NCBI GenBank assembly: GCA_945896765.1
Contig: CAMDEL010000045.1
Coordinates: forward strand, 1-9,700
Reading direction: 5' to 3'
DNA length: 9,700 nt
From: Singulisphaera sp. GP187
Lineage (GTDB): Bacteria > Planctomycetota > Phycisphaerae > Phycisphaerales > SM1A02
The notes under the pieces are model-generated. The model did not search any database, had not been told where the DNA came from, and was given only the letters and a program-made list of their open reading frames with translations. Numbering within the stretch: position 1 is the first letter of the stretch; each line of letters starts with the position of its first letter. This document shows positions 1-6,322 of the stretch, one piece after another. Made by a program: the position numbers and the translations under genes.

Positions 1-276
1 GACGCCAGGAATCGAAGAGAGTTTCGCGTTGCAATCTTTTTCAAGAGCTGTGCGATCATTCGTGTCTTTCAATTTGATCAGCACGAGATGTTGGATCGTG
101 ATCGCGGATGTGGCGGATGCGCGGGGTTGTGATGCGTTGGCGTTTGGTGGAAGCGTGCCGCTGGGCGGCAGCGCAGGTGCGCCGCAGGAGATCAAAGTAG
201 CTGCGAAAACGAACGAGGCCAACGAACAGACAAAAGTGCTCGAATTGCAGGTGATCCAGAGTGAAAGTTTTCGCAT
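1..276 (-). CDS. Dabb-domain lipoprotein, N-terminal part (runs off left edge)
   Basis: Only the first 92 codons are inside the window; the frame is open from the ATG at 276 down to base 1. Residues 1-30 look like a lipoprotein signal peptide: MRK at the start, a hydrophobic stretch (about 15-29) and a lipobox L28-I29-S30-C31, so Cys31 would be the lipidated residue. A Pro/Ala/Ser-rich spacer follows (32-58). From residue 61 the sequence IQHLVLIKLKDTNDRTAL, ending in SSIPGV at 87-92, resembles the first strand and helix of the stress-responsive A/B barrel (Dabb) family, which typically starts with a His-Val-Val-Leu-Phe-Lys strand and has a 'L..ipGV' turn. The lipidation prediction places it at the cell envelope; its function is unknown. 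It follows the DUF3754 gene by 9 bases, with a GGAG ribosome binding site at 289-292 inside a small hairpin. Identification rests on the N-terminal third only. Confidence 0.75.
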   Translation of the reverse strand, partial: MRKLSLWITCNSSTFVCSLASFVFAATLISCGAPALPPSGTLPPNANASQPRASATSAITIQHLVLIKLKDTNDRTALEKDCNAKLSSIPGV

Positions 277-292
277 GGAGTCAGTTTACTCC
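277..292 (-). promoter_or_regulatory. Hairpin covering the lipoprotein gene's ribosome binding site
   Basis: On the minus strand GGAGT (292-288) and ACTCC (281-277) form a perfect 5-bp stem around a 6-base loop, ending directly before the ATG at 276. The stem contains the only Shine-Dalgarno-like GGAG upstream of that ATG, and the stop codon of the DUF3754 gene (TAA, 288-286) lies at the stem/loop junction. A ribosome finishing the upstream gene would melt the stem, a classic arrangement for translational coupling. The structure is read by eye; the coupling is inference. Confidence 0.45.
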
Positions 293-1548
293 GCCAACGC
301 ATTCCACTGCGCAAGCAAGTGAGGAATCAAGATGGAAGGAGACTTTGCGGTCCATACACCATTCGAGCATGACGCAATCCCAAGTCGATCGAGTTTCGCC
401 AGCGCGTCGTCGACCTCGAAGTCGATCTCCACTTGGAACTGTGTTTGAAGCCAACTCTCAATCTTTGCGTCAAGTGCATCCGCAGTCGATGGGCCGTCGA
501 GCAGAAATCGATAGCCAAGAATTGCCTCTTTCGATTCCTCTTCGCTCGCTTCATCCAAGACGCGTGCAGCTGCACCCGTATCTCGATCAAGCATTCGATA
601 CAGGATCATGTCCGCAAGGATCTTGAGATATTTCAAACGCATTTTTTGGTATCGACTGAATTGCGTATATCCCCAAATTATGAGTGCGACCAATCCGCCA
701 CCTATGGCAGCGAGCGCGCCACCAGGAACATCAGGAGGTGCGGTGTCGATTCCAAGTTGCCAACGAGCTGAACCATACAGCGCAAGCCAACTCGCGCGAA
801 TGACCGCAGAGATTCCGATGACGGCAAAAATGGCTGGCCCGAACATGATGCATTTGTCTAGGTTGCGCATTCCGACCGCGCAGTTTGGAAAGAGCATTTC
901 CATATCTGCGACGGGGATGTTTTCGAAGAGTCGCACATAGAACGAAGGAGATTCTTTGGCTGCGTTTCGTTTCTGCTTTTGAACGGGCTTTGGTTGGCTC
1001 TCCACATAGAGAAAGAGGCGATCAAAGACCTCTATTTGAATGGTTTTCTTTCGCAGGCCGAACCAAGTACTGACGGTTTGGGAAGTGAGGTGTCTTCCCC
1101 GAGCGAAAATGACGGATCTGTTCCAGAGTTTGCGATTGATTTGTATGTTCAGACGAATCAGTGACTGAGTTGTGAACGCAGTTTGAAGATCTTTTTCGGA
1201 GAGTTCAACATAGTTTGCACGAATCAGAATCGCACGAATATCGTTGGTTAGTCGGGTGCTCTCGGCCTCTCTTTGTTCGATTGGGATTTGACGCTCGCAA
1301 GCATGGACAATCGTGTCGAGTCTCTGTCGCATTGCGATTGACTGTTGATCGATTTCAGTGCGCAGTAGGAGGCGAATAAGACGAAGTGATCGGGTGAAGT
1401 CAGTGACATCTGCCAATCCGCCGCTGATCACGCTCAGAATTCGTTCTTGTGAAACGGTGATCACATGATTGTTTTTCGTCACGGGTCTGTTGACGCCAAT
1501 CTGGTTCATCGTGCTGGAAAGCATCGTAATAGGAAGCATAGCCCCCAT
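286..1548 (-). CDS. DUF3754 family two-helix membrane protein
   Basis: This 420-residue protein of unknown function matches what I recall of the DUF3754 family (related to eukaryotic TMEM143). Family-like landmarks are the N-terminal helix TDFTRSLRLIRLLLRTEID (49-67), the strand region LSEKDLQTAF (116-125), LNIQINRKLW with FARGR (133-152), VFDRLFLYVE (174-183) and the signature SFYVRLFENIPVADMEMLFP (202-221). Two hydrophobic segments follow, about 235-256 and 276-294, giving a hairpin in the membrane; the C-terminal 125 residues would be cytosolic if the large N-terminal part is. No enzymatic motif is visible. The listed start is the longest; ATGs at codons 4, 9 and 14 are alternatives, and none has a good Shine-Dalgarno. 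The listed ATG sits immediately after the seven-T tract of a terminator hairpin, so the true start may be downstream. The gene is followed closely by the Dabb lipoprotein gene, probably in one transcript. Confidence 0.8.
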   Translation of the reverse strand: MGAMLPITMLSSTMNQIGVNRPVTKNNHVITVSQERILSVISGGLADVTDFTRSLRLIRLLLRTEIDQQSIAMRQRLDTIVHACERQIPIEQREAESTRLTNDIRAILIRANYVELSEKDLQTAFTTQSLIRLNIQINRKLWNRSVIFARGRHLTSQTVSTWFGLRKKTIQIEVFDRLFLYVESQPKPVQKQKRNAAKESPSFYVRLFENIPVADMEMLFPNCAVGMRNLDKCIMFGPAIFAVIGISAVIRASWLALYGSARWQLGIDTAPPDVPGGALAAIGGGLVALIIWGYTQFSRYQKMRLKYLKILADMILYRMLDRDTGAAARVLDEASEEESKEAILGYRFLLDGPSTADALDAKIESWLQTQFQVEIDFEVDDALAKLDRLGIASCSNGVWTAKSPSILIPHLLAQWNALAE

Positions 1549-1587
1549 AAAAAAACCCGCCGCAGCGCGCGTGCGCTACGACGGGGT
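1549..1587 (-). terminator. Intrinsic terminator downstream of the nrdJ unit
   Basis: On the minus strand CCCGTCGTAGCGC (1585-1573) pairs with GCGCTGCGGCGGG (1568-1556) over 13 positions including two G-U pairs, with a 4-base loop, followed at once by seven T (1555-1549). This is a textbook intrinsic terminator for transcription from the right (dcd-nrdJ). There is no T tract on the plus side, so it acts in one direction only. Oddly it abuts the ATG of the DUF3754 gene, so it could also work as an attenuator for that gene. Confidence 0.85.
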
Positions 1588-1594
1588 ACAAACG

Positions 1595-1617
1595 TCAAGG
1601 TCCGTCCTGGACCCTGA
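1595..1617 (-). terminator. Second hairpin in tandem before the main terminator
   Basis: On the minus strand TCAGGGTCC (1617-1609) and GGACCTTGA (1603-1595) form a 9-bp stem with one G-U pair and a 5-base loop. It begins directly after the TGA at 1620-1618 that ends the small ORF, and only 7 bases separate it from the stem of the T-tailed terminator. It lacks a strong T tract, so by itself it is more likely a 3'-end stabilising or pausing hairpin than a terminator. Confidence 0.5.
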
Positions 1618-1887
1618 TCAAAATTCCGCAGTGGTCAAGCCTGAGAGTCGGTCACCCTCTTGTAGCCAGGTTCTCCCCGCCAATAAGGGGGTTGGAATCC
1701 ACCGTTTCCGTGCGTATCCAACCAGTGCAAGGAAAATCCATTCACTCGCCAACCGTTTCAAAAAACTCTGACCAGAACCACTGCGAAAATCATGGGAATC
1801 AGGCATCGTCGGAGTAGATCGATGCCCGATCTCCTTTGAGTCGTTGAATGAGTCGTTCAAATATTCATCATCACCAATCAACTGCAC
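1618..1887 (-). CDS. Possible 89-codon small ORF overlapping the nrdJ end
   Basis: A GTG-initiated frame (GTG at 1887-1885) overlaps the last codons of nrdJ in another frame and ends directly before the tandem hairpins. The first half (MQLIGDDEYLNDSFNDSKEI at 1-20) is polar and acidic; the second half is basic and hydrophobic, with a segment ASEWIFLALVGYARKRW (47-63). I recognise no family. For: the overlap would suit translational coupling to nrdJ, and the frame ends exactly at the terminator. Against: the distal codons (CCC, TTA, AGA, CTA, GGG) look unlike those of the neighbouring genes, there is no clear ribosome binding site, and the same stretch can form several stable stems, so it may instead be untranslated structured RNA. 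Without homologues the call is weak. Confidence 0.35.
   Translation of the reverse strand: MQLIGDDEYLNDSFNDSKEIGHRSTPTMPDSHDFRSGSGQSFLKRLASEWIFLALVGYARKRWIPTPLLAGRTWLQEGDRLSGLTTAEF
1640..1723 (-). ncRNA. Hairpin-rich stretch, possible structured RNA 3' to nrdJ
   Basis: Between nrdJ and its terminator the minus strand can form GGTTGGA/TCCAACC (1723-1717 with 1696-1690), CCCC/GGGG (1690-1687 with 1678-1675) and CCTG..CTCTCAGG-type stems (1670-1667 with 1643-1640, and AGAG 1660-1657 with CTCT 1647-1644). Together with the two hairpins at 1556-1617 this is a run of stems within about 170 bases, in a stretch whose base use differs from the flanking genes. I checked by eye against 6S RNA, SRP RNA, RNase P RNA, tmRNA and the glycine, TPP and cobalamin riboswitches and matched none. 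It could be a stable 3' UTR or a processed small RNA. This is an alternative reading of the region also listed as a small ORF. Confidence 0.25.
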
Positions 1888-4800
1888 CCCATGCTGCTAC
1901 CGCAATTCAAACAGCGATAGCACGTGCCATTTCGAACGGTGATTGATCCACAAGAATCGCACGCAGGCGCATCGCCCATCAACTGGGCGTTCGCCTGATC
2001 AGCTGCTGTGAGCGCTGGATGTCCCAGCGATTGCGCTGGATGTCCCAGCGATCGCATTTCTCCGTGCTCGACGATAATTGGCGTCATTGGAGTCATCACA
2101 GATCCGTCGCTGCTCCTCGCATCTTCAGCATGCAAGTAGGTTGTAATTCTCGAAGAAGATGAGATGTCTGCGATCTTCTCCCCTTCGGAAGTCCGACCAA
2201 TGATGTGAGTTCCACTCTCGGACATTTTTGTCTGTGTATCGAGAGTTGTTGTGAATCGATTGCTCGACCATGTTGTTGTCTCCTGAGTTGGTGTCTGAAT
2301 TATTGTTGGAGTCGCAGTTGCAGCTGAAGCCGCAACTGAAGCCGGGGTTGAAGCCGCAACTGAAGCCGTCATGGAATGATCCATATGTCCGATGTCCATC
2401 GGCAAGAATCCATCATTGGAATGTCCGCTTGCTGAAATACGCTTTGGCGCATTTGCGTCGCGGTAACCCTGAATAAATTGCATGCCGAACCAACGGAAGA
2501 TGTAATCGACCAAACTCTTTGCGAATGGAATGTCGGAATTCGTCGTGATTCCCATCGGTTCGAATCGCTGATGAGCGAATTTCGTGACAAGACTTTCGAC
2601 TGGAACACCGTATTGCAACGCAACGCTGATCGCAGTTCCCAGCGAGTCCATAAGACCGCCGATTGTGGATCCTTCCTTGGCCATGGTGATGAACAACTCT
2701 CCGGGTCGTCCATCTTCATAGAGGCCGACGATGAGATATCCCTCGTGACCACCCACATTAAATTTGTGAGTGATTGAGTGACGAGTATCAAGCAATCGCC
2801 GACGCATCGGTCTTTCGATGACACGTTCGACAACACGTTCGACGACACGCTCGACAATGCGTTCGACTTCGATGATTCGAGGTTCGAGCGCAACGATTGC
2901 GACCTGTGTCTTCGCTGCGTTTTCGCTTTCTTCCTCAAGCCCATCAAGATCTTCCTCTTCAGCATGATCGGAAGCTTCAGACTTTGTTGAAAGTGGTTGG
3001 CTCAACTTGCAGCCATCTCGATAAAGCGCGTTTGCCTTGATTCCAAGTTCCCAAGAGAGTTGATAGCACGCGCCGATTTCTTCGACAGTTGCATCGTTGG
3101 GCAGATTGACAGTCTTCGAGATTGCTCCCGAGATGAATGGTTGCGCTGCAGCCATCATGTAAATGTGACCACTCGGCTTGATGAATCGAGTTCCAAGTGC
3201 ACCGCAACGATTCGCGCAATCAAAGACCGCAAGATGTTCTGGCAGAAGATGTGGCGCACCTTCGATCGTCTGCGTTCCGCAAATCGTTCGATTGAGCGCG
3301 TCGATCTGTCGACCATTCAGTCCAAGCACACGAAGACCATTAAACTTCAAGTCAGTACGAGCTTTTTCCGCGTTGATTCCAAGTCCAGTCAGAATGCGCT
3401 CTGGAATTGACCACGCAGTAAATGCGAATGACAATTCAAAGACGGTCGGCAAACCATTTTCGACTTTGACCAATTCTGCGCTTGTGAAACCCTTCTCAAG
3501 CAGGAATTCGCTCAGCGTTTGGCTCTGGAATCCAACGGAAGTACTGCCGTCGGTTGCTGGGATTTTCTCATCAAGTGTCAGAGTTCCCATCACATATTTG
3601 AGAATTGCATCTGTTTCTTTGATGTCATAGCCAAGCGCAGAAAGTGCGGGTCGCACAGACTGATTTGCAATTTTGAAATATCCGCCGCCAGCAAGTTTCT
3701 TGAATTTGGTGAGTGCGAAGTCTGGCTCGACACCAGTTGTGTCACAATCCATCAACAATCCAATTGTTCCAGTCGGCGCAATGACAGTGACTTGTGCATT
3801 GCGATATCCAAATTGCTCACCCAGAGCGAGTGCATCGTCCCACGCAGTTGTTGCGCTTGCGAGAAGTTGGTCAGCGTTTGCAAGAGCGATTCGGTTTTCA
3901 TGAAAGAGGTTGTGATTGATCGGCACCGGTCGCGAGCGCAGCGATTCATAATCATCGCTGTCACGAGCAACTCCATTTGCAGCGCGGTGATGATTGCGAA
4001 TGACACGCAGCATGTGATGGCGGTTTTCGTCAAAGCCTTCGAAGGCTCCGTGTTCCGCCGCAAGCAGCGCGCTCGATGCATACGAGCGGCCAGTCAAAAT
4101 TGCGCTGAGAGTTCCGCAAATGGCGCGACCTTCATCGCTGTCGTAAGGCGTTCCCGCTTGCATCAGCATGGCGCCGAGATTGGCATAACCCAATCCAAGC
4201 GTGCGATACTTCCAAGAGAGTTCGGCGATTTCCTTCGATGGGAAACAGGCCATCAACACCGAAATTTCCAAGACCATCGTCCAGAGGTGAATTGCATGTT
4301 CGTAGCCTGCAATGTCGAAGTTTCGCGTGCGTGAATCATAGAACTTCAACAGATTGATCGACGCCAAATTGCACGCCGTGTTGTCGAGGAACATGTATTC
4401 ACTGCAAGGATTACTCGCATTGATTCGTCCGCCTTCTGGGCACGTGTGCCATGCGTTGATTGTCGAATCGAATTGGACACCAGGGTCTGCACAGTGCCAT
4501 GCAGCTTCGTTGATTTGTCCCCAAAGTTCGCGCGCATTGAGCGACTTCGCAACTTCGCCATCGGTACGGCGAATGAGATTCCAATTTCCGTCGGTGTTTA
4601 CGGCGTCCATGAACTCGTCGCTGAGTCGAACGGAGTTGTTGGAATTCTGACCGCTGACGGTGTAATACGATTCTCCGTTGAAGTCATAATCCAATTTCAA
4701 GCCGAGTCGATCTGCAACTGCATGCTGCGATTTGCTCAACTTCTTCATCCCTTCGACCAACGCCGCAACCTTAATTTCCTCGCGGACTTTCCAATTTACA

Positions 4801-5606
4801 AACGCTTCGATATCCGGATGATCGACATTGAGGCAGCACATCTTTGCAGCTCGCCGAGTTGTTCCTCCAGACTTGATCGCTCCTGCGGCACGGTCGCCGA
4901 TCTTGAGGAAACTCATCAATCCAGAACTCTTTCCGCCGCCGGAGAGAGACTCGCTGTCTCCGCGAAGGCTGGAGAAATTTGTGCCTGTTCCAGATCCATA
5001 CTTAAAGAGTCGCGCTTCGCGTACCCAGAGATCCATAATGCCGCCTTCATTCACCAAGTCATCGTTGACGGACTGAATGAAACATGCGTGCGGCTGCGGA
5101 TGCGTATAGGAATCGGGAGCGCGTTCGAGAGCACCGGTTCGGTGATCGGCGATCCAATGTCCCTGAGCAGGACCGTTGATTCCATATGCCCAAGCCAAAC
5201 CAGTATTGAACCACTGCGGGCTGTTTGGCGCCGCCATTTGGTTCAAGAGCATGTAAGCGATTTCATCGTAAAACGCCTGCGCATCTTCGGATGTTTCGAA
5301 ATATCCGTGCGTTTCTCCCCAGTGTTTCCAGCATCCTGCGAGTCGATGCACCACTTGTTTGACTGAACGCTCTGGTCCTGTTGTCGGCTTCCCGTCAGCT
5401 GCAATCTGTGGGACTCCCGCCTTGCGGAAATATTTGCTGACGACGATATCGGTTGCGAGTTGACTCCACTCCTTTGGAATCTGCGCATCATCCATTGCAA
5501 AGACCACGGACCCATCCGGGTTCTTGATCTTGCTTGAGCGTGTCGCCCATTCTGTTGTGGTGTAGACATCCGTGTCTTTGGTTGTGAATCGTCGAGAAAT
5601 TTTCAT
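1878..5606 (-). CDS. nrdJ: Adenosylcobalamin-dependent ribonucleotide reductase (class II)
   Basis: NrdJ (1242 residues) reduces ribonucleotides to deoxyribonucleotides through a thiyl radical generated by adenosylcobalamin, without oxygen or a second subunit. The N-terminal region has WSQLATDIVVSKYFRK (47-62) and the substrate-loop motif NSPQWFNTG (128-136). Active-site features are N399-x-C401-x-E403 (thiyl radical Cys401), partner cysteines C258 and C412 (11 residues after C401, as expected), and the phosphate-binding APTGTIG (610-616). After the barrel come an acidic linker (about 872-897), VER tetrapeptide repeats (914-932), a TSCPD-type domain (about 934-1045, with KFNVGGHEGYLIVGLYEDG), a long Ser/Thr/Ala-rich linker with two tandem duplications (about 1055-1210), and a C-terminal Cys cluster C1216xxC1219, C1229xxC1232, C1235 and C1241, likely a zinc ribbon plus a redox tail that re-reduces the active site. 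No ATP cone is evident. An AGGA lies about 7 bases before the ATG. dcd is 93 bases upstream. Confidence 0.97.
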   Translation of the reverse strand: MKISRRFTTKDTDVYTTTEWATRSSKIKNPDGSVVFAMDDAQIPKEWSQLATDIVVSKYFRKAGVPQIAADGKPTTGPERSVKQVVHRLAGCWKHWGETHGYFETSEDAQAFYDEIAYMLLNQMAAPNSPQWFNTGLAWAYGINGPAQGHWIADHRTGALERAPDSYTHPQPHACFIQSVNDDLVNEGGIMDLWVREARLFKYGSGTGTNFSSLRGDSESLSGGGKSSGLMSFLKIGDRAAGAIKSGGTTRRAAKMCCLNVDHPDIEAFVNWKVREEIKVAALVEGMKKLSKSQHAVADRLGLKLDYDFNGESYYTVSGQNSNNSVRLSDEFMDAVNTDGNWNLIRRTDGEVAKSLNARELWGQINEAAWHCADPGVQFDSTINAWHTCPEGGRINASNPCSEYMFLDNTACNLASINLLKFYDSRTRNFDIAGYEHAIHLWTMVLEISVLMACFPSKEIAELSWKYRTLGLGYANLGAMLMQAGTPYDSDEGRAICGTLSAILTGRSYASSALLAAEHGAFEGFDENRHHMLRVIRNHHRAANGVARDSDDYESLRSRPVPINHNLFHENRIALANADQLLASATTAWDDALALGEQFGYRNAQVTVIAPTGTIGLLMDCDTTGVEPDFALTKFKKLAGGGYFKIANQSVRPALSALGYDIKETDAILKYVMGTLTLDEKIPATDGSTSVGFQSQTLSEFLLEKGFTSAELVKVENGLPTVFELSFAFTAWSIPERILTGLGINAEKARTDLKFNGLRVLGLNGRQIDALNRTICGTQTIEGAPHLLPEHLAVFDCANRCGALGTRFIKPSGHIYMMAAAQPFISGAISKTVNLPNDATVEEIGACYQLSWELGIKANALYRDGCKLSQPLSTKSEASDHAEEEDLDGLEEESENAAKTQVAIVALEPRIIEVERIVERVVERVVERVIERPMRRRLLDTRHSITHKFNVGGHEGYLIVGLYEDGRPGELFITMAKEGSTIGGLMDSLGTAISVALQYGVPVESLVTKFAHQRFEPMGITTNSDIPFAKSLVDYIFRWFGMQFIQGYRDANAPKRISASGHSNDGFLPMDIGHMDHSMTASVAASTPASVAASAATATPTIIQTPTQETTTWSSNRFTTTLDTQTKMSESGTHIIGRTSEGEKIADISSSSRITTYLHAEDARSSDGSVMTPMTPIIVEHGEMRSLGHPAQSLGHPALTAADQANAQLMGDAPACDSCGSITVRNGTCYRCLNCGSSMGCS
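2010..2051 (-). repeat. 21-bp tandem duplication in the nrdJ linker
   Basis: Plus-strand copies at 2012-2032 and 2033-2053 agree at 20 of 21 positions (unit beginning gcgctggatgtcccagcgat). They encode SLGHPAQ-SLGHPAL in the linker before the C-terminal cysteines (residues 1186-1199). The duplication is in frame and near-identical, so it is likely recent. Confidence 0.9.
2325..2368 (-). repeat. 24-bp-period repeat in the nrdJ Ala/Ser linker
   Basis: The 20-base word tgaagccgcaactgaagccg occurs at 2325-2344 and again at 2349-2368 on the plus strand, a period of 24 bases. It encodes an 8-residue period, SMTASVAA / STPASVAA, around residues 1078-1094. Partial further copies (gcagttgcagctgaagc) lie on the left side at 2315-2330. 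Confidence 0.85.
2811..2867 (-). repeat. 12-bp-period VER tetrapeptide repeats in nrdJ
   Basis: The DNA repeats at about 12 bases (gacacgttcgac-like units on the plus strand) and encodes VERI-VERV-VERV-VERV-IERP at residues 914-933. The pattern is strictly tetrameric with alternating charge (Glu-Arg), suggesting a rigid helix or extended spacer between the catalytic barrel and the TSCPD domain. I recall similar VER/VEK repeats in planctomycete NrdJ proteins. Confidence 0.85.
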
Positions 5607-5647
5607 GAGTGCGTCCTGCGGGAATTGGGTTGATGATGTGCGAACGG

Positions 5648-5691
5648 AAAAAACGCATGGGATCGCCGAACATCGGCGAGCCCCTTTGGGG
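5648..5691 (-). promoter_or_regulatory. Alternative hairpins between dcd and nrdJ
   Basis: On the minus strand TCGCCGA (5679-5673) and TCGGCGA (5669-5663) form a perfect 7-bp stem with a 3-base loop, extendable by GGG (5683-5681) with CCC (5661-5659) across one mismatch. Five bases later is a run of six T (5653-5648). Just upstream CCCC (5691-5688) can pair with GGGG (5684-5681), which competes for the same Gs as the extended stem. The layout resembles a weak terminator or attenuator tuning how much dcd transcription reaches nrdJ, or a processing/stability stem. Function is inferred. The gap is 93 bases, and I see no cobalamin riboswitch in it. Confidence 0.4.
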
Positions 5692-5699
5692 AGAAAAAC

Positions 5700-6299
5700 T
5701 TACTGATGTTCAGATTTATTTTGAGAGTGACCGTCGACTCGAGGGAGAGTCAAGCCGCTTTGATTCTGATACTTGCCGCCTTTGTCTGCGTAACTGGTCG
5801 CGCAAACGCGATCGGCCTTGAAAAACAACATTTGTGCAATGCCTTCGTTGGCATAAATCTTTGCTGGGAGGGGAGTGGTATTGGAAATTTCAATCGTGAC
5901 CTTGCCGCGCCATTCAGGCTCGAGAGGTGTGACGTTGACAATAATTCCGCAGCGCGCATAGGTGGACTTGCCGACGCAGACGGCCAAGACATCACGCGGA
6001 ACGGAAAAGATCTCGATTGTTTCAGCAAGAGCAAATGAATTTGGTGGGATCACAACATGATCTCGCTTGGTCAATTCGGTGTCGATTGAGATAAAGAGAT
6101 CACTCGAAAAATTCTTTGGGTCAACGACGGCGACTCCACCTGAAGTTGCGTTGGTGAAAATTTTGAATTTCGTTCCAACGCGAACGTCGTATCCATAACT
6201 TGAAACGCCGTATGAAATCACGCCATCTCGTTTGCGACTCTCTTCAAAGGGCTCAATTCCAACCAATTCACGTATTTGTGTATCGCACAGAATGCCCAT
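5700..6299 (-). CDS. dcd: dCTP deaminase
   Basis: Dcd (199 residues, near the family's usual 190-200) converts dCTP to dUTP and ammonia, feeding dUMP/dTMP synthesis. It belongs to the dUTPase-like trimeric fold. Seen here: SSYGYDVRVG (33-42), PPNSFALAETIE (85-96), the substrate-binding block GKSTYARCGIIVNVTPLEPEW (110-130) with Ser112 and Arg116, TIEISNTTPLP (135-145) with Glu137 in the position of the catalytic glutamate, and ADKGGKYQNQSG (171-182) near the C-terminus. The start is well supported: AAGGAGTC lies at 6312-6305, 5-6 bases before the ATG. The gene is first in a minus-strand unit with nrdJ, so both dNTP enzymes are likely co-transcribed from the promoter near 6387-6414. I cannot decide from sequence alone whether it also has dUTPase activity, as some archaeal and mycobacterial relatives do. 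Confidence 0.95.
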   Translation of the reverse strand: MGILCDTQIRELVGIEPFEESRKRDGVISYGVSSYGYDVRVGTKFKIFTNATSGGVAVVDPKNFSSDLFISIDTELTKRDHVVIPPNSFALAETIEIFSVPRDVLAVCVGKSTYARCGIIVNVTPLEPEWRGKVTIEISNTTPLPAKIYANEGIAQMLFFKADRVCATSYADKGGKYQNQSGLTLPRVDGHSQNKSEHQ

Positions 6300-6304
6300 T
6301 GTTT

Positions 6305-6322
6305 GACTCCTTCAAAAAAGTC
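6305..6322 (-). promoter_or_regulatory. Hairpin enclosing the dcd Shine-Dalgarno
   Basis: On the minus strand the 18 bases 6322-6305 (GACTTTTTTGAAGGAGTC) can fold into a 7-bp stem, two of the pairs being G-U, with a TTGA loop. It encloses the strong AAGGAG ribosome binding site of dcd. The leader also carries ACCTCCTTT (6378-6370), which could pair with the same AAGGAG over six bases. Pairing is seen by eye; a regulatory role is speculative. Confidence 0.35.

Noticed and set aside
1..30. Plus-strand frame reading DARNRREFRV, resembling the OmpA-family NRRVE motif
   Set aside because: It lacks the conserved Val of the motif, the frame ends shortly after without a matching context, and the minus strand has a better gene.
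29..322. 97-codon plus-strand frame at the left edge
   Set aside because: The minus strand here encodes a signal peptide with lipobox and a Dabb start in one clean frame. The plus frame has no recognisable features and would overlap the end of the DUF3754 gene.
1636..1680. CTGAGA...ACCC (plus) and CTCTCAGG (minus) words recalling TPP or glycine riboswitches
   Set aside because: The remaining conserved blocks of both classes (for example the GAACCTGAT of TPP or CCGAAGG of glycine) are absent, and no related gene lies downstream.
3519..4334. 271-codon plus-strand open frame inside nrdJ
   Set aside because: Antisense shadow of the NrdJ barrel; no recognisable protein features or ribosome binding site.
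4446..5366. 306-codon open frame on the plus strand inside nrdJ
   Set aside because: It lies wholly antisense to well-conserved catalytic sequence of nrdJ. Its translation shows no domain and many Cys/Arg/Ser runs typical of a shadow frame.
5607..5699. Possible cobalamin riboswitch before nrdJ
   Set aside because: The gap is only 93 bases and contains no B12-box-like sequence; it holds simple hairpins instead.
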